8,493 nucleotides of DNA from Faecalibacterium sp. UBA7177 (GCA_002491225.1 DKVN01000140.1:1-8493); one strand, 5' to 3'. Shown: positions 1 to 5,216, numbered from the stretch's first letter. Made by a program: numbers and translations. Notes: a model not told the origin generated them from the sequence alone.

Positions 1-6
1 GCGAAA

Positions 7-89
7 GACAGAAGAACCGTCCCCGATGTCGTTCGCTGCGTTGGCTGCGTGCAAAAGAACCGCGGGTGGGCGGGGTCGTTCGCTGCGTT
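7..89. repeat. REP-like repeat copy upstream of ClC gene
   Basis: This stretch aligns nearly base for base with 4978-5057 further along the window. Both carry the block AAGAACCGTCCCC, then ATGTCGTTCGCTGCGTTGG, then TGCGTG, an A-rich segment, GCGGGTGGGC, and a second TCGTTCGCTGCGTT. Differences are a few single-base changes and short indels, for example an extra G after CCCC and an extra C before TGCGTG. It is non-coding. It may be the edge of a longer array like the one at 4837-5064, since the window begins inside it. Confidence 0.75.
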
Positions 90-142
90 CGCGGCGTGTT
101 ATTGACAAGGTTTAAGACGATAAGAAAAGGGGAAGTGGCAGG

Positions 143-1417
143 ATGAAGGAGCAACTGCGGGCGTTTTGGGACGGACGGCGGCGGGAGATCGGGCCGTATT
201 TTGCCGCGCTGGGCCGGTGGTATCTGCTGGCCGCGGCGGTGGGGCTGCTCTGCGGCGGGGTGGGCGCGGCGTTCGCCCTCTCGATCGAAAAGGTCACCGC
301 GCTGCGGGCGCGGCACCCGTGGCTTTTGTACCTTTTGCCGCTGGCCGGGCTTGGCATCGCGCTGCTCTACCACCTCGGCGGGCTGGACAACGACCGCGGC
401 ACCAACTTCATGCTCGAGGGGGCCCGCGCCGAGACCCGCCCGCCCCTGCGGCTGGGCGCGCTGATCTTTGCGGGCACCGTGCTCACCCACCTCTGCGGCG
501 GCTCCTCCGGGCGGGAGGGCGCGGCGCTGCAGATCGGCGGCTGCATCGGCCTTGCCATCGGGCGGCGGCTGCATCTCGCGCAGGAGAGCCGGGTGATGCT
601 GCTGGTCTGCGGCATGAGCGGGCTGTTCAGCGCCCTCTTCGGCACCCCGGTGGCGGCGGCGGTCTTCAGCATCGAGGTGGTCAGCGTCGGCATCTTCCAG
701 CACGCGGCGCTCTTCCCCTGCCTGCTCAGCGCCACGGTGGCCGGGCAGGTGGCCCGGCTGCTCGGGGTGTCGCCCACCGCCTACCAGCTGGCCGCGCCCG
801 CCGCGGGGGCCGGGCGGCTCACCTTTTTAACCGCCCTGCTCGGGCTCGGCTGCGCGGCGGTGAGCATTTTGTTCTGTATTACCATGCACGCGGCGCACAG
901 CCTGTATGGCAAGTACCTGCCGAACCCCTTTGCGCGGGCGGCGGTGGGCGGCGTGCTGGTGGTGCTGCTCACCCTTTTGTGCGGCAGCCAGACCTATAAC
1001 GGCGCGGGCGGGCCGGTGATTCTGGCCGCGCTGGCCGGGCAGGCGGGCGGGGCGATGTTTCTGGTCAAGCTGCTCTTCACCGCCGTCACCCTCGGCGCGG
1101 GCTTTAAGGGCGGCGAGATCGTGCCCGCCTTTTTCGTCGGCTCCACCTTCGGCTGCCTGCTCGGCGGCTGGCTGGGGCTTGGGCCGGGGTTTGGCGCGGC
1201 GCTCGGGCTGGTGGCGGTCTTCTGCGGGGTGACCAACTGCCCGCTGGCCAGCATCCTGCTCAGCGCCGAGCTGTTCGGCGGCGGGCAGCTGCCGATGTTC
1301 GCGCTGGCCTGCGCGGTCAGCTATCTGATGAGCGGGCGGTACAGCCTCTACGAGAGCCAGAAGCTGGCGCTGCCCAAGCTGCGCATCTCGCTGGAGGAGA
1401 CGGTGGCGATGCACTGA
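143..1417 (+). CDS. ClC family chloride/fluoride-type anion transporter, no CBS domains
   Basis: This 424-aa integral membrane protein belongs to the ClC channel/antiporter fold, which moves Cl- or related anions, often in exchange for protons. GREGAALQIGG at residues 123-133 is the GREGP-type filter loop, with E125 at the gating glutamate position. GMSGLFSALFGTPVAAAVFSIE (157-178) is a typical ClC helix pair. FKGGEIVPAFF (321-331) corresponds to the GGIFAP region. Hydrophobic segments cover almost the whole length. There is no C-terminal CBS pair, so it is a short bacterial form. GREGA instead of GREGP, and GTNFM where GSGIP is expected, recall the fluoride-exporting CLC-F branch, but substrate cannot be set from sequence alone. 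The start is supported by AAGGGGA about 9 nt upstream. No fluoride riboswitch is visible in the short leader. It stands alone, and the next gene has its own promoter. Confidence 0.9.
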   Translation: MKEQLRAFWDGRRREIGPYFAALGRWYLLAAAVGLLCGGVGAAFALSIEKVTALRARHPWLLYLLPLAGLGIALLYHLGGLDNDRGTNFMLEGARAETRPPLRLGALIFAGTVLTHLCGGSSGREGAALQIGGCIGLAIGRRLHLAQESRVMLLVCGMSGLFSALFGTPVAAAVFSIEVVSVGIFQHAALFPCLLSATVAGQVARLLGVSPTAYQLAAPAAGAGRLTFLTALLGLGCAAVSILFCITMHAAHSLYGKYLPNPFARAAVGGVLVVLLTLLCGSQTYNGAGGPVILAALAGQAGGAMFLVKLLFTAVTLGAGFKGGEIVPAFFVGSTFGCLLGGWLGLGPGFGAALGLVAVFCGVTNCPLASILLSAELFGGGQLPMFALACAVSYLMSGRYSLYESQKLALPKLRISLEETVAMH

Positions 1418-1440
1418 GGGCGCGGCGGGCCGTGCTTGCA

Positions 1441-1455
1441 GTCCGCTGCCGACAC
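1441..1455. repeat. fragment of REP-like unit
   Basis: GTCCGCTGCCGACAC is identical to the first part of each 44-bp unit in the array at 4837-4962 (4841-4855, 4885-4899, 4929-4943). Here the GGGGACGGTTCTTTTGTC half is missing. The fragment lies in the loop of a 9-bp GC stem (1421-1429 with 1460-1468) directly after the ClC stop codon. That stem has no T-run, so it is not a clear terminator. Confidence 0.55.
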
Positions 1456-1507
1456 CCCACCCGCCGCGGCCCTGCGCAGTCTGGACGGGCCCTCACAGGA
1501 TTTTCAC

Positions 1508-1536
1508 TTGCAATTTGGCCCGGCGGTGTGTATGCT
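1508..1536 (+). promoter_or_regulatory. putative sigma-A promoter of the Nif11-like gene
   Basis: TTGCAA (1508-1513) and TATGCT (1531-1536) are separated by exactly 17 nt, in an AT-richer pocket 34 nt before the start codon at 1570. Each box matches 4 of 6 consensus positions, so this is a moderate candidate. Confidence 0.5.
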
Positions 1537-1569
1537 GAAAGAGCAGTTTTGCAAAGTGAGGTGAAAACG

Positions 1570-1788
1570 ATGGATATCAAGGAGAAGATCACCGAGGCGG
1601 TCGAGAAGATCACCAAGGATGAGGCGCTGCGCGCGCAGTTCCAGAAGGACCCGGTCAAGGCGGTGGAAAAGGTGCTCGGGGTGGACCTGCCGGATGACCT
1701 GATGGAAAAGGTGGTCGCCGGGGTCAAGGGCAAGATGACCGCCGACAACCTTTCCGGCGCGGTGGATCAGCTGAAAAAGCTGTTCTGA
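1570..1788 (+). CDS. small Nif11/nitrile-hydratase-leader-like protein (orphan)
   Basis: This is a 72-aa, charged, mostly helical protein. The ATG at 1570 was chosen because AGGTGA (1559-1564) lies 5 nt upstream and a promoter sits just before it; the frame is open further upstream, but that part is non-coding with repeat sequence. Residues about 15-50 read as repeated helix starts (DEALRAQFQKDPVKAVEKVLG, then VDLPDD, then EKVVAGVKGKM). This resembles the Nif11/NHLP leader fold found on RiPP precursors and as stand-alone small proteins in clostridia. No cysteine is present, and no clear double-glycine site with a plausible core follows: after SGA only eight residues remain. No RiPP-modifying enzyme or exporter is in the window. 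It is therefore better called an orphan leader-domain protein of unknown role than a precursor. The family assignment is by pattern and is moderate. Confidence 0.75.
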   Translation: MDIKEKITEAVEKITKDEALRAQFQKDPVKAVEKVLGVDLPDDLMEKVVAGVKGKMTADNLSGAVDQLKKLF

Positions 1789-1812
1789 GCGCGAATGGCG
1801 TGAACATGACCC

Positions 1813-1862
1813 AAAAAGCGGGCGGGGCCGCTGCGAAATGCAGCAGGCCCCGCCCGCTTTTT
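1813..1862. terminator. strong rho-independent, probably bidirectional terminator
   Basis: GCGGGCGGGGCC (1818-1829) pairs perfectly with GGCCCCGCCCGC (1846-1857), and an inner GCTGC/GCAGC stem (1830-1834, 1840-1844) closes a GAAAT loop. TTTTT (1858-1862) follows on the plus strand, and AAAAA (1813-1817) precedes, giving a T-run on the minus strand. It ends the Nif11-like transcript and can also stop the convergent minus-strand hip-like operon. Confidence 0.92.
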
Positions 1863-1901
1863 GGCGTCTGGGCGGCGGTGCGCGGCTTTGAATGAAGATG
1901 G

Positions 1902-1951
1902 AAAGTTTGTGCTATTGATGGCATAAAAGCATGAAAATTACAAAGTTTGTG
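1902..1951. repeat. 10-bp direct repeat in an AT-rich island
   Basis: AAAGTTTGTG occurs at 1902-1911 and again at 1942-1951, exactly 40 bp apart. They lie in an AT-rich patch (about 1890-1970) that contrasts with the surrounding DNA. It is in the convergent gap between the Nif11-like gene and the minus-strand operon. No ORF with a ribosome binding site covers it. Confidence 0.5.
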
Positions 1952-1972
1952 ACATGAAGGGAATAAACTTGC

Positions 1973-1998
1973 CTGCCGCGGGCTCGCCGCGGGGGCAG
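1973..1998 (-). other. GC hairpin just after the HipA-like stop
   Basis: CTGCCGCGG (1973-1981) can pair with CCGCGG...CAG (1987-1998) with a three-G bulge and a short loop. It lies 9 nt beyond the minus-strand stop at 2007. On the minus strand the following sequence GCAAGTTTATT is not a proper T-run, so termination here is doubtful; it could instead be a 3'-end protecting stem. Confidence 0.35.
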
Positions 1999-2006
1999 AC
2001 GGGCAC

Positions 2007-2933
2007 TTATGGGGCCGGTTTCCGGTAGGCGGCATAGCGGCGCAGCTGCTCGCGCAGCAGCTGCTCGGCGCGGGCCAGCACCGGGCGGGAGTAGAGCGCG
2101 TCCAGACCGGTCAGCGCGGCCGGGATGTCGGCGGACTGGAAGGAGAGGGTCAGCTGTACCCCGTACAGGCGCTCGGCGGCATCGACCTGGGCCTCAAAGC
2201 TGCGGGCAAAGGGCTTGGCCTCGGCCGCGGCGATGCACTCGTAGAGATCCCGCGTGAGGGGGTAGTCGTGCAGGTCGGCCAGCAGCGCGAGGCCGTTGTC
2301 GAACACCGGGCAGAGGCGGAAGGTGCCGGTCTGCTCATCCCGCAGCACCGCGAGGTTGTTGGTGTGCCGGTCCTCATTGAGAAAGACCATGTCCAGCTCG
2401 AGCAGCTGGGTCAGGGCGGGGCCGACCTTGTGCAGGCCGGTGGCCGTTTCCACAAACTCTACTGTGTAGCGGATGGCCGCCTCCGGCCCGGCAAAATCCG
2501 CCAGCGCCGCGGCCAGCCCCCGGCCCCGGTAGGCGCGGTGGAGCCGCTCCAGGGGCACCAGCATCTCCTGCCTGCTGCGAAAATTGCGGCTGACACAGCC
2601 GGGGGCCGTCCCGCCCTCGTATCGGATGCGGATGGGGTCGTACCGCACAAAATCGGGAACATTGGTCTTTTGCAGCAGCCGGGAGACGGCCACCTCCGCG
2701 AGCGCCTCGCAGCCCATGTGGTCGGCCTTGTACCATAGGCCGCCTTGCTGCCACTTGGGCTGGTCGCCCTTGGAGGTGTGGCCCCGGGCTGGTTCGCGGG
2801 CGGCGGCGGTCAGGTCGATCTGCGGGAGCGGTGCGGCGGGCGCGGGCCGTGTGGGCTGTGTGGGCCGTGCGGGTGCGGGCTGCGGGGTCGGGATGGTTTG
2901 TTCGGCCGGTACGGCCTGTTCGCGCGGGCTCAT
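2007..2933 (-). CDS. HipA/HipT-like serine/threonine kinase (toxin-like)
   Basis: This is a 308-aa protein with the HipA-type kinase core. SKGDQPKW (54-61) is the glycine-rich ATP loop and K69 in WYKAD is the ATP-anchoring lysine. NEDRHTNN (186-193) carries catalytic D188 with N193 five residues on, matching the D309/N314 spacing of E. coli HipA. FDNG (211-214) is the metal-binding motif with D212. HipA kinases phosphorylate translation targets such as tRNA synthetases and act in toxin-antitoxin modules; the target here is unknown. The HipA N1 subdomain is absent; instead residues 8-38 are a Pro/Ala-rich tail. The ATG overlaps the upstream stop as ATGA, and AAGGAGG lies 6 nt before it inside the partner gene, so translation is probably coupled. 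T53/S54 next to the loop might be autophosphorylated as in HipT (inference). The kinase assignment is strong; a toxin role is less sure. Confidence 0.85.
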   Translation of the reverse strand: MSPREQAVPAEQTIPTPQPAPARPTQPTRPAPAAPLPQIDLTAAAREPARGHTSKGDQPKWQQGGLWYKADHMGCEALAEVAVSRLLQKTNVPDFVRYDPIRIRYEGGTAPGCVSRNFRSRQEMLVPLERLHRAYRGRGLAAALADFAGPEAAIRYTVEFVETATGLHKVGPALTQLLELDMVFLNEDRHTNNLAVLRDEQTGTFRLCPVFDNGLALLADLHDYPLTRDLYECIAAAEAKPFARSFEAQVDAAERLYGVQLTLSFQSADIPAALTGLDALYSRPVLARAEQLLREQLRRYAAYRKPAP

Positions 2934-3529
2934 GAGCGGCCTCCTTCGAGCGGGGTGTACTGGAATTTCAGCCAGAGGGCGTCCTCGGCGGTGCGGCCGT
3001 GGGTTTTTTCGAGGATTTGGAGCGGGTCGTAATCGGTCAGGCCGAGCGCCTTCAGCTCGGCCTTGAGGCCGCCGCGGGTGGGTGGGAAGCAGCGGCTTTG
3101 CAAAAAGACCTCAAAATCCGCCCAGGTGGGCTCTTCCAGCACCCCGAAGGCCCGGTGGAGCAGGTCGTCGGTGCGGTTTTGGATGTAGATCTTTTCGCGC
3201 AGGAAATCGACGTCGATCAGGGTGCAGGGGCGGCGGCCGTACAGCAGGGTCATCCGCAGGGTGCAGCCCGGGTGGGGGGCGGGGCCGAGGTACCGGGCCA
3301 CCACCTGCCGCGAGGTGTTAAAACGCCCGGCCACCTGCTGCACCGTGCAGCCCTGGGCCAGCAGCGCCCGCATGGCCGACACATCGGCCGGGGTGAACTT
3401 TTTTTTGCGGCCCGCGCCGCGGGGGTTTTGGGGCTTGGGGGCCCGGCAGGCAGCGGCGAGGCGCGCAAGCTGCGCCGGGTCGTCGGTGCCAAAGAGGGTA
3501 AGGCAGAGCTGCCGGTAATCGGTGGGCAT
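2930..3529 (-). CDS. HTH protein with C-terminal HipS/HipA-N1-like domain (probable HipB-like partner)
   Basis: This is a 199-aa protein and the first gene of the operon. Residues about 38-82 begin with a basic RKKK stretch and form a resolvase/Hin-like helix-turn-helix (TPADVSAMRALLAQGCTVQQ, then AGRFNTSRQVVARYL). Residues about 91-190 form a conserved clostridial domain ending RCFPPTRGGLKAEL (147-160), LGLTDYDPLQIL (162-173), then HGRTAED (177-183). This order parallels the HipA N1 pattern LLPEG..R..LA..LGV...DPFALL....G.D.AGAL. I infer a detached N1 (HipS-like) domain fused to the DNA-binding part. It probably represses its own promoter and neutralises the kinase encoded next. The start at 3529 has a full AAAGGAGGT (3537-3545) 7 nt upstream. 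The stop overlaps the kinase start by 4 nt. The HTH call is fairly firm; the N1 equivalence is pattern-based. Confidence 0.8.
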   Translation of the reverse strand: MPTDYRQLCLTLFGTDDPAQLARLAAACRAPKPQNPRGAGRKKKFTPADVSAMRALLAQGCTVQQVAGRFNTSRQVVARYLGPAPHPGCTLRMTLLYGRRPCTLIDVDFLREKIYIQNRTDDLLHRAFGVLEEPTWADFEVFLQSRCFPPTRGGLKAELKALGLTDYDPLQILEKTHGRTAEDALWLKFQYTPLEGGRS

Positions 3530-3572
3530 GGGGCGGACCTCCTTTCGGGGCTGGGCCTTTGCAGTGCTTTTT

Positions 3573-3598
3573 ATGGAACTTTTTTAATTTAGTTCCAT
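3573..3598. promoter_or_regulatory. putative operator: perfect inverted repeat over -10 and start site
   Basis: ATGGAACT (3573-3580) and AGTTCCAT (3591-3598) form an 8-bp perfect inverted repeat with a 10-bp AT-only spacer, so half-sites are one and a half to two helical turns apart. It shares two bases with the minus-strand -10 box and covers the expected transcription start of the HTH/kinase operon. Binding by the operon's own HTH protein would block transcription (inference). Confidence 0.72.
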
Positions 3599-3625
3599 TA
3601 TAGCAGGTGGGAAGGGGGGCGTCAA
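3597..3625 (-). promoter_or_regulatory. sigma-A promoter of the HTH/HipA-like operon
   Basis: On the minus strand TTGACG (3620-3625) is followed after exactly 17 nt by a perfect TATAAT (3597-3602). It lies about 70 nt upstream of the ATG at 3529, which gives a short leader carrying the operator palindrome and the ribosome binding site. It is the best promoter in the window. Confidence 0.85.
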
Positions 3626-3671
3626 GGGGCGGGGAGACGGCCGGGAAAGCGCACGGGCGGCGCGGTTTTGC

Positions 3672-3699
3672 TTGCATTGGGGCCAAAATGTGTTATACT
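3672..3699 (+). promoter_or_regulatory. extended -10 promoter for the metal exporter gene
   Basis: TTGCAT (3672-3677), a 16-nt spacer and TATACT (3694-3699) are seen, with TGT directly before the -10 box (extended -10). It is divergent from the operon promoter at 3597-3625, with about 45 bp between the two -35 boxes. It would give a leader of roughly 175 nt before the TTG start at 3881. Confidence 0.7.
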
Positions 3700-3707
3700 A
3701 CAAAAAC

Positions 3708-3834
3708 ACGCGGAAAATGCGCGGGGAAAAACGCGGCGCGGGGTCGGGCCGGGAAAACGCCCGGCGGGGCCGCGCGGGAGAAACTGCGCCCGAAGGCGGG
3801 GCCGGACGGCCGCGCCGGAAAACGCCCGCGGCTC
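3708..3834 (+). other. leader with repeated A-loop hairpins
   Basis: The leader of the exporter gene has several GC stems, each closed by an A-rich loop: CGC-GGAAAAT-GCG near 3710-3722, GCG-GGGAAAAA-CGC near 3719-3734, CCGGG-AAAACG-CCCGG at 3749-3764, and a related stem at 3814-3833. GGAAAACGCCCG is repeated exactly at 3752-3763 and 3817-3828, 65 nt apart. The canonical yybP-ykoY (Mn2+) riboswitch core is not recognisable. It is probably a structured 5' UTR of unknown role. Nothing else was seen between 3530 and 3880 apart from the promoters and operator listed separately. Confidence 0.4.
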
Positions 3835-3880
3835 GTGACACGCACCGCGCCGGGCTTTGAGAGATGCAAAGGAGTAACCC

Positions 3881-4750
3881 TTGTTGGAACTGTTGACGGA
3901 TGTTTTGCTCGATGCGCTGCTGGACAGCGCGAAGATGCTGCCCTTTTTGTACGCGGCCTACCTGCTGATCGAGTGGCTGGAGCGCAGCAGCGGGCAGCGG
4001 ATCGAGGCGGCGCTGGCCGGGGGCGGGCGCTGGGGGTTTGTGCCGGGGGCGCTGCTGGGGTGCCTGCCGCAGTGCGGGTTTTCGGCGATGGCGGCCAACC
4101 TCTACGCCAGCCGGGTGATCAGTTTGGGCAGCCTGATGGCGGTGTTCCTCTCCACCTCGGACGAGGCGGTGCCGCTGCTGCTGGCGGTGCCGGGGCAGTG
4201 GCCGCGGCTGGCGCTGCTGCTGGGGCTCAAAGTTTTGATCGCGCTTTTGGCGGGCTTTGTGCTGGACGCCTTCGGCGGGCGTCTGCTGCCCGCCGGGCTG
4301 CGGGGCGGCTACACCGGCCATGCCGCCGAGGTGGACTGCCACGGCGAGCACGAGGCGGGCCAGAGCATCTTCTGGGCCGCCGCGCGGCACACGGCCGAGA
4401 TCTTCGGGTTTATCCTGCTGTTTAACCTGCTGCTCGGGCTGCTGGTGGCCTGGGTGGGCCCGGCGGCGGTCGAGGGCTTTTTGGCCAAAACCGGGCCGCT
4501 GCAGCCCGCGCTGGCGGCGCTGGTCGGGCTGGTGCCCAACTGCGCGGCGAGCGTGCTGCTCACCCAGCTCTACCTCGGCGGGTCGATCGGCTTCGGCGCG
4601 GCGGTGGCCGGGCTGTGCAGCGGCGCGGGGGTGGGCCTCGCGGTGCTGTTCCGGGCCAACCGGAGCGTCAGGCAGAACCTCTTTATCACCGGGCTGCTCT
4701 GGGCCATCGGCGCGGGGTTTGGCACGGTGCTGCAGCTGATGGGGCTGTGA
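3881..4750 (+). CDS. putative manganese/heavy-metal exporter, ArsP_2-type membrane protein
   Basis: This is a 289-aa polytopic membrane protein. It shows two inverted halves carrying related motifs: GCLPQCGFSAM (60-70) followed by STSDEAVPLLL (91-101), and GLVPNCAASVLL (216-227) followed by GLCSGAGVGLAV (244-255). These PQCG and PNCA turns are typical of the ten-TM heavy-metal exporter family (ArsP_2), often annotated as putative manganese transporter. C61, C65 and C221 sit in these turns. A polar loop, HAAEVDCHGEHEAG (147-160), contributes His, Cys and acidic side chains between the halves. The substrate, Mn2+ or another metal, is inferred only. The start is TTG at 3881, supported by AAAGGAG (3868-3874) 6 nt upstream and by the immediate amphipathic/hydrophobic N-terminus. 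A terminator follows 28 nt after the stop. It is transcribed divergently from the HTH/kinase operon, with no evident functional link. Confidence 0.82.
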   Translation: MLELLTDVLLDALLDSAKMLPFLYAAYLLIEWLERSSGQRIEAALAGGGRWGFVPGALLGCLPQCGFSAMAANLYASRVISLGSLMAVFLSTSDEAVPLLLAVPGQWPRLALLLGLKVLIALLAGFVLDAFGGRLLPAGLRGGYTGHAAEVDCHGEHEAGQSIFWAAARHTAEIFGFILLFNLLLGLLVAWVGPAAVEGFLAKTGPLQPALAALVGLVPNCAASVLLTQLYLGGSIGFGAAVAGLCSGAGVGLAVLFRANRSVRQNLFITGLLWAIGAGFGTVLQLMGL

Positions 4751-4778
4751 GAGGGCAAAACGATCACGATCACGAAAG

Positions 4779-4824
4779 GCGCGGCCTGCGCGGGAGGCTC
4801 TCCCGCTGCGGGCCGCGCGTTTTT
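4779..4824 (+). terminator. rho-independent terminator after the exporter gene
   Basis: GCGCGGCC (4779-4786) pairs with GGCCGCGC (4811-4818), and an inner CGGGAG/CTCCCG stem closes the hairpin. GTTTTT (4819-4824) follows. It lies 28 nt after the stop codon at 4750. Confidence 0.88.
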
Positions 4825-4836
4825 GTGCGGGCGTTT

Positions 4837-4962
4837 CGGCGTCCGCTGCCGACACAGGGGACGGTTCTTTTGTCCCATCTCGGCGTCCGCTGCCGACACA
4901 GGGGACGGTTCTTTTGTCCCATCTCGCCGTCCGCTGCCGACACAGGGGACGGTTCTTTTGTC
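4837..4962. repeat. three tandem 44-bp REP-like units
   Basis: Units begin at 4837, 4881 and 4925. Each contains CGTCCGCTGCCGACACA followed by GGGGACGGTTCTTTTGTC, and the first two end with CCATCT. Units 1 and 2 are identical; unit 3 has CGCCG for CGGCG and is cut after GTC. The core GGGGACGGTTCTTTT is, from memory, a very common intergenic repeat in clostridial genomes, read there as REP-type DNA possibly moved by RAYT-type Y1 transposases; no transposase is in this window. Confidence 0.9.
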
Positions 4963-4995
4963 TTCCGCTTCGCTGCGGACAAAAGAACCGTCCCC
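4945..4995. repeat. 18-bp perfect inverted pair (REPIN-like)
   Basis: GGGGACGGTTCTTTTGTC (4945-4962) faces its exact reverse complement (4978-4995) across a 15-nt gap that itself contains TCCGC/GCGGA. Transcribed, it would form a very stable hairpin. Two REP cores in opposite orientation is the REPIN arrangement. Confidence 0.88.
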
Positions 4996-4996
4996 A

Positions 4997-5064
4997 TGTC
5001 GTTCGCTGCGTTGGTGCGTGAAAAAAGCGCGGGTGGGCTGGTGTCGTTCGCTGCGTTGGTGCGT
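4997..5064. repeat. direct repeat, 45-bp spacing, continuing the array
   Basis: A 23-bp block starting TGTCGTTCGCTGCGTTGG occurs at 4997-5019 and 5042-5064, identical in both. The spacer is A-rich then GCGCGGGTGGGCTGG. The second copy runs into GCGTTTCGGCGTCCG (5061-5075), which also starts the 44-bp array (4831-4845). The same composite occurs at 7-89. Confidence 0.85.
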
Positions 5065-5100
5065 TTCGGCGTCCGTTGGGCGTACCCCATAACGATTCGC

Positions 5101-5156
5101 GCCGGGCAAAGAATTTTGCCCGGCAAGGTGGGGGCCTGGGGGACGTTGTCCCCCAG
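5101..5156. repeat. two adjacent perfect hairpins next to the REP array
   Basis: GCCGGGCAAA (5101-5110) and TTTGCCCGGC (5115-5124) form a 10-bp stem with a GAAT loop. CTGGGGGAC (5136-5144) and GTCCCCCAG (5148-5156) form a 9-bp stem with a 3-nt loop, followed by AAAAAAAGAAAAAA. There is no plus-strand T-run, so they are not terminators of the upstream gene. On the minus strand the T-run precedes the hairpin. They probably belong to the same non-coding repeat insertion as 4837-5064. Confidence 0.7.
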
Positions 5157-5216
5157 AAAAAAAGAAAAAAGCGTCCTGTAGTTTTGCACACCCGTCCACT
5201 TTGCGGCCGGTTCATC

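Noticed and set aside
102..130. TTGACA at 102-107 as a ClC promoter -35 box
   Set aside because: No acceptable -10 hexamer lies 16 to 18 nt downstream, so a promoter cannot be placed from this box alone.
1432..1569. 46-codon upstream extension of the Nif11-like gene
   Set aside because: It covers a REP fragment and the promoter; AGGTGA supports the ATG at 1570.
2009..3592. Plus-strand open frames across the minus-strand operon (for example 2268-2738 and 2999-3592)
   Set aside because: They are shadows of the HTH/kinase genes without ribosome binding sites or recognisable domains.
3607..4425. 272-codon plus-strand frame overlapping the exporter gene
   Set aside because: It is a frame-shifted reading of the leader and transporter, Gly/Ala/Arg-rich with no motifs; the transporter frame has clear membrane segments and a ribosome binding site.
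4837..5064. CRISPR array
   Set aside because: The units are tandem with no variable spacers, one core is inverted, and no cas gene is present.
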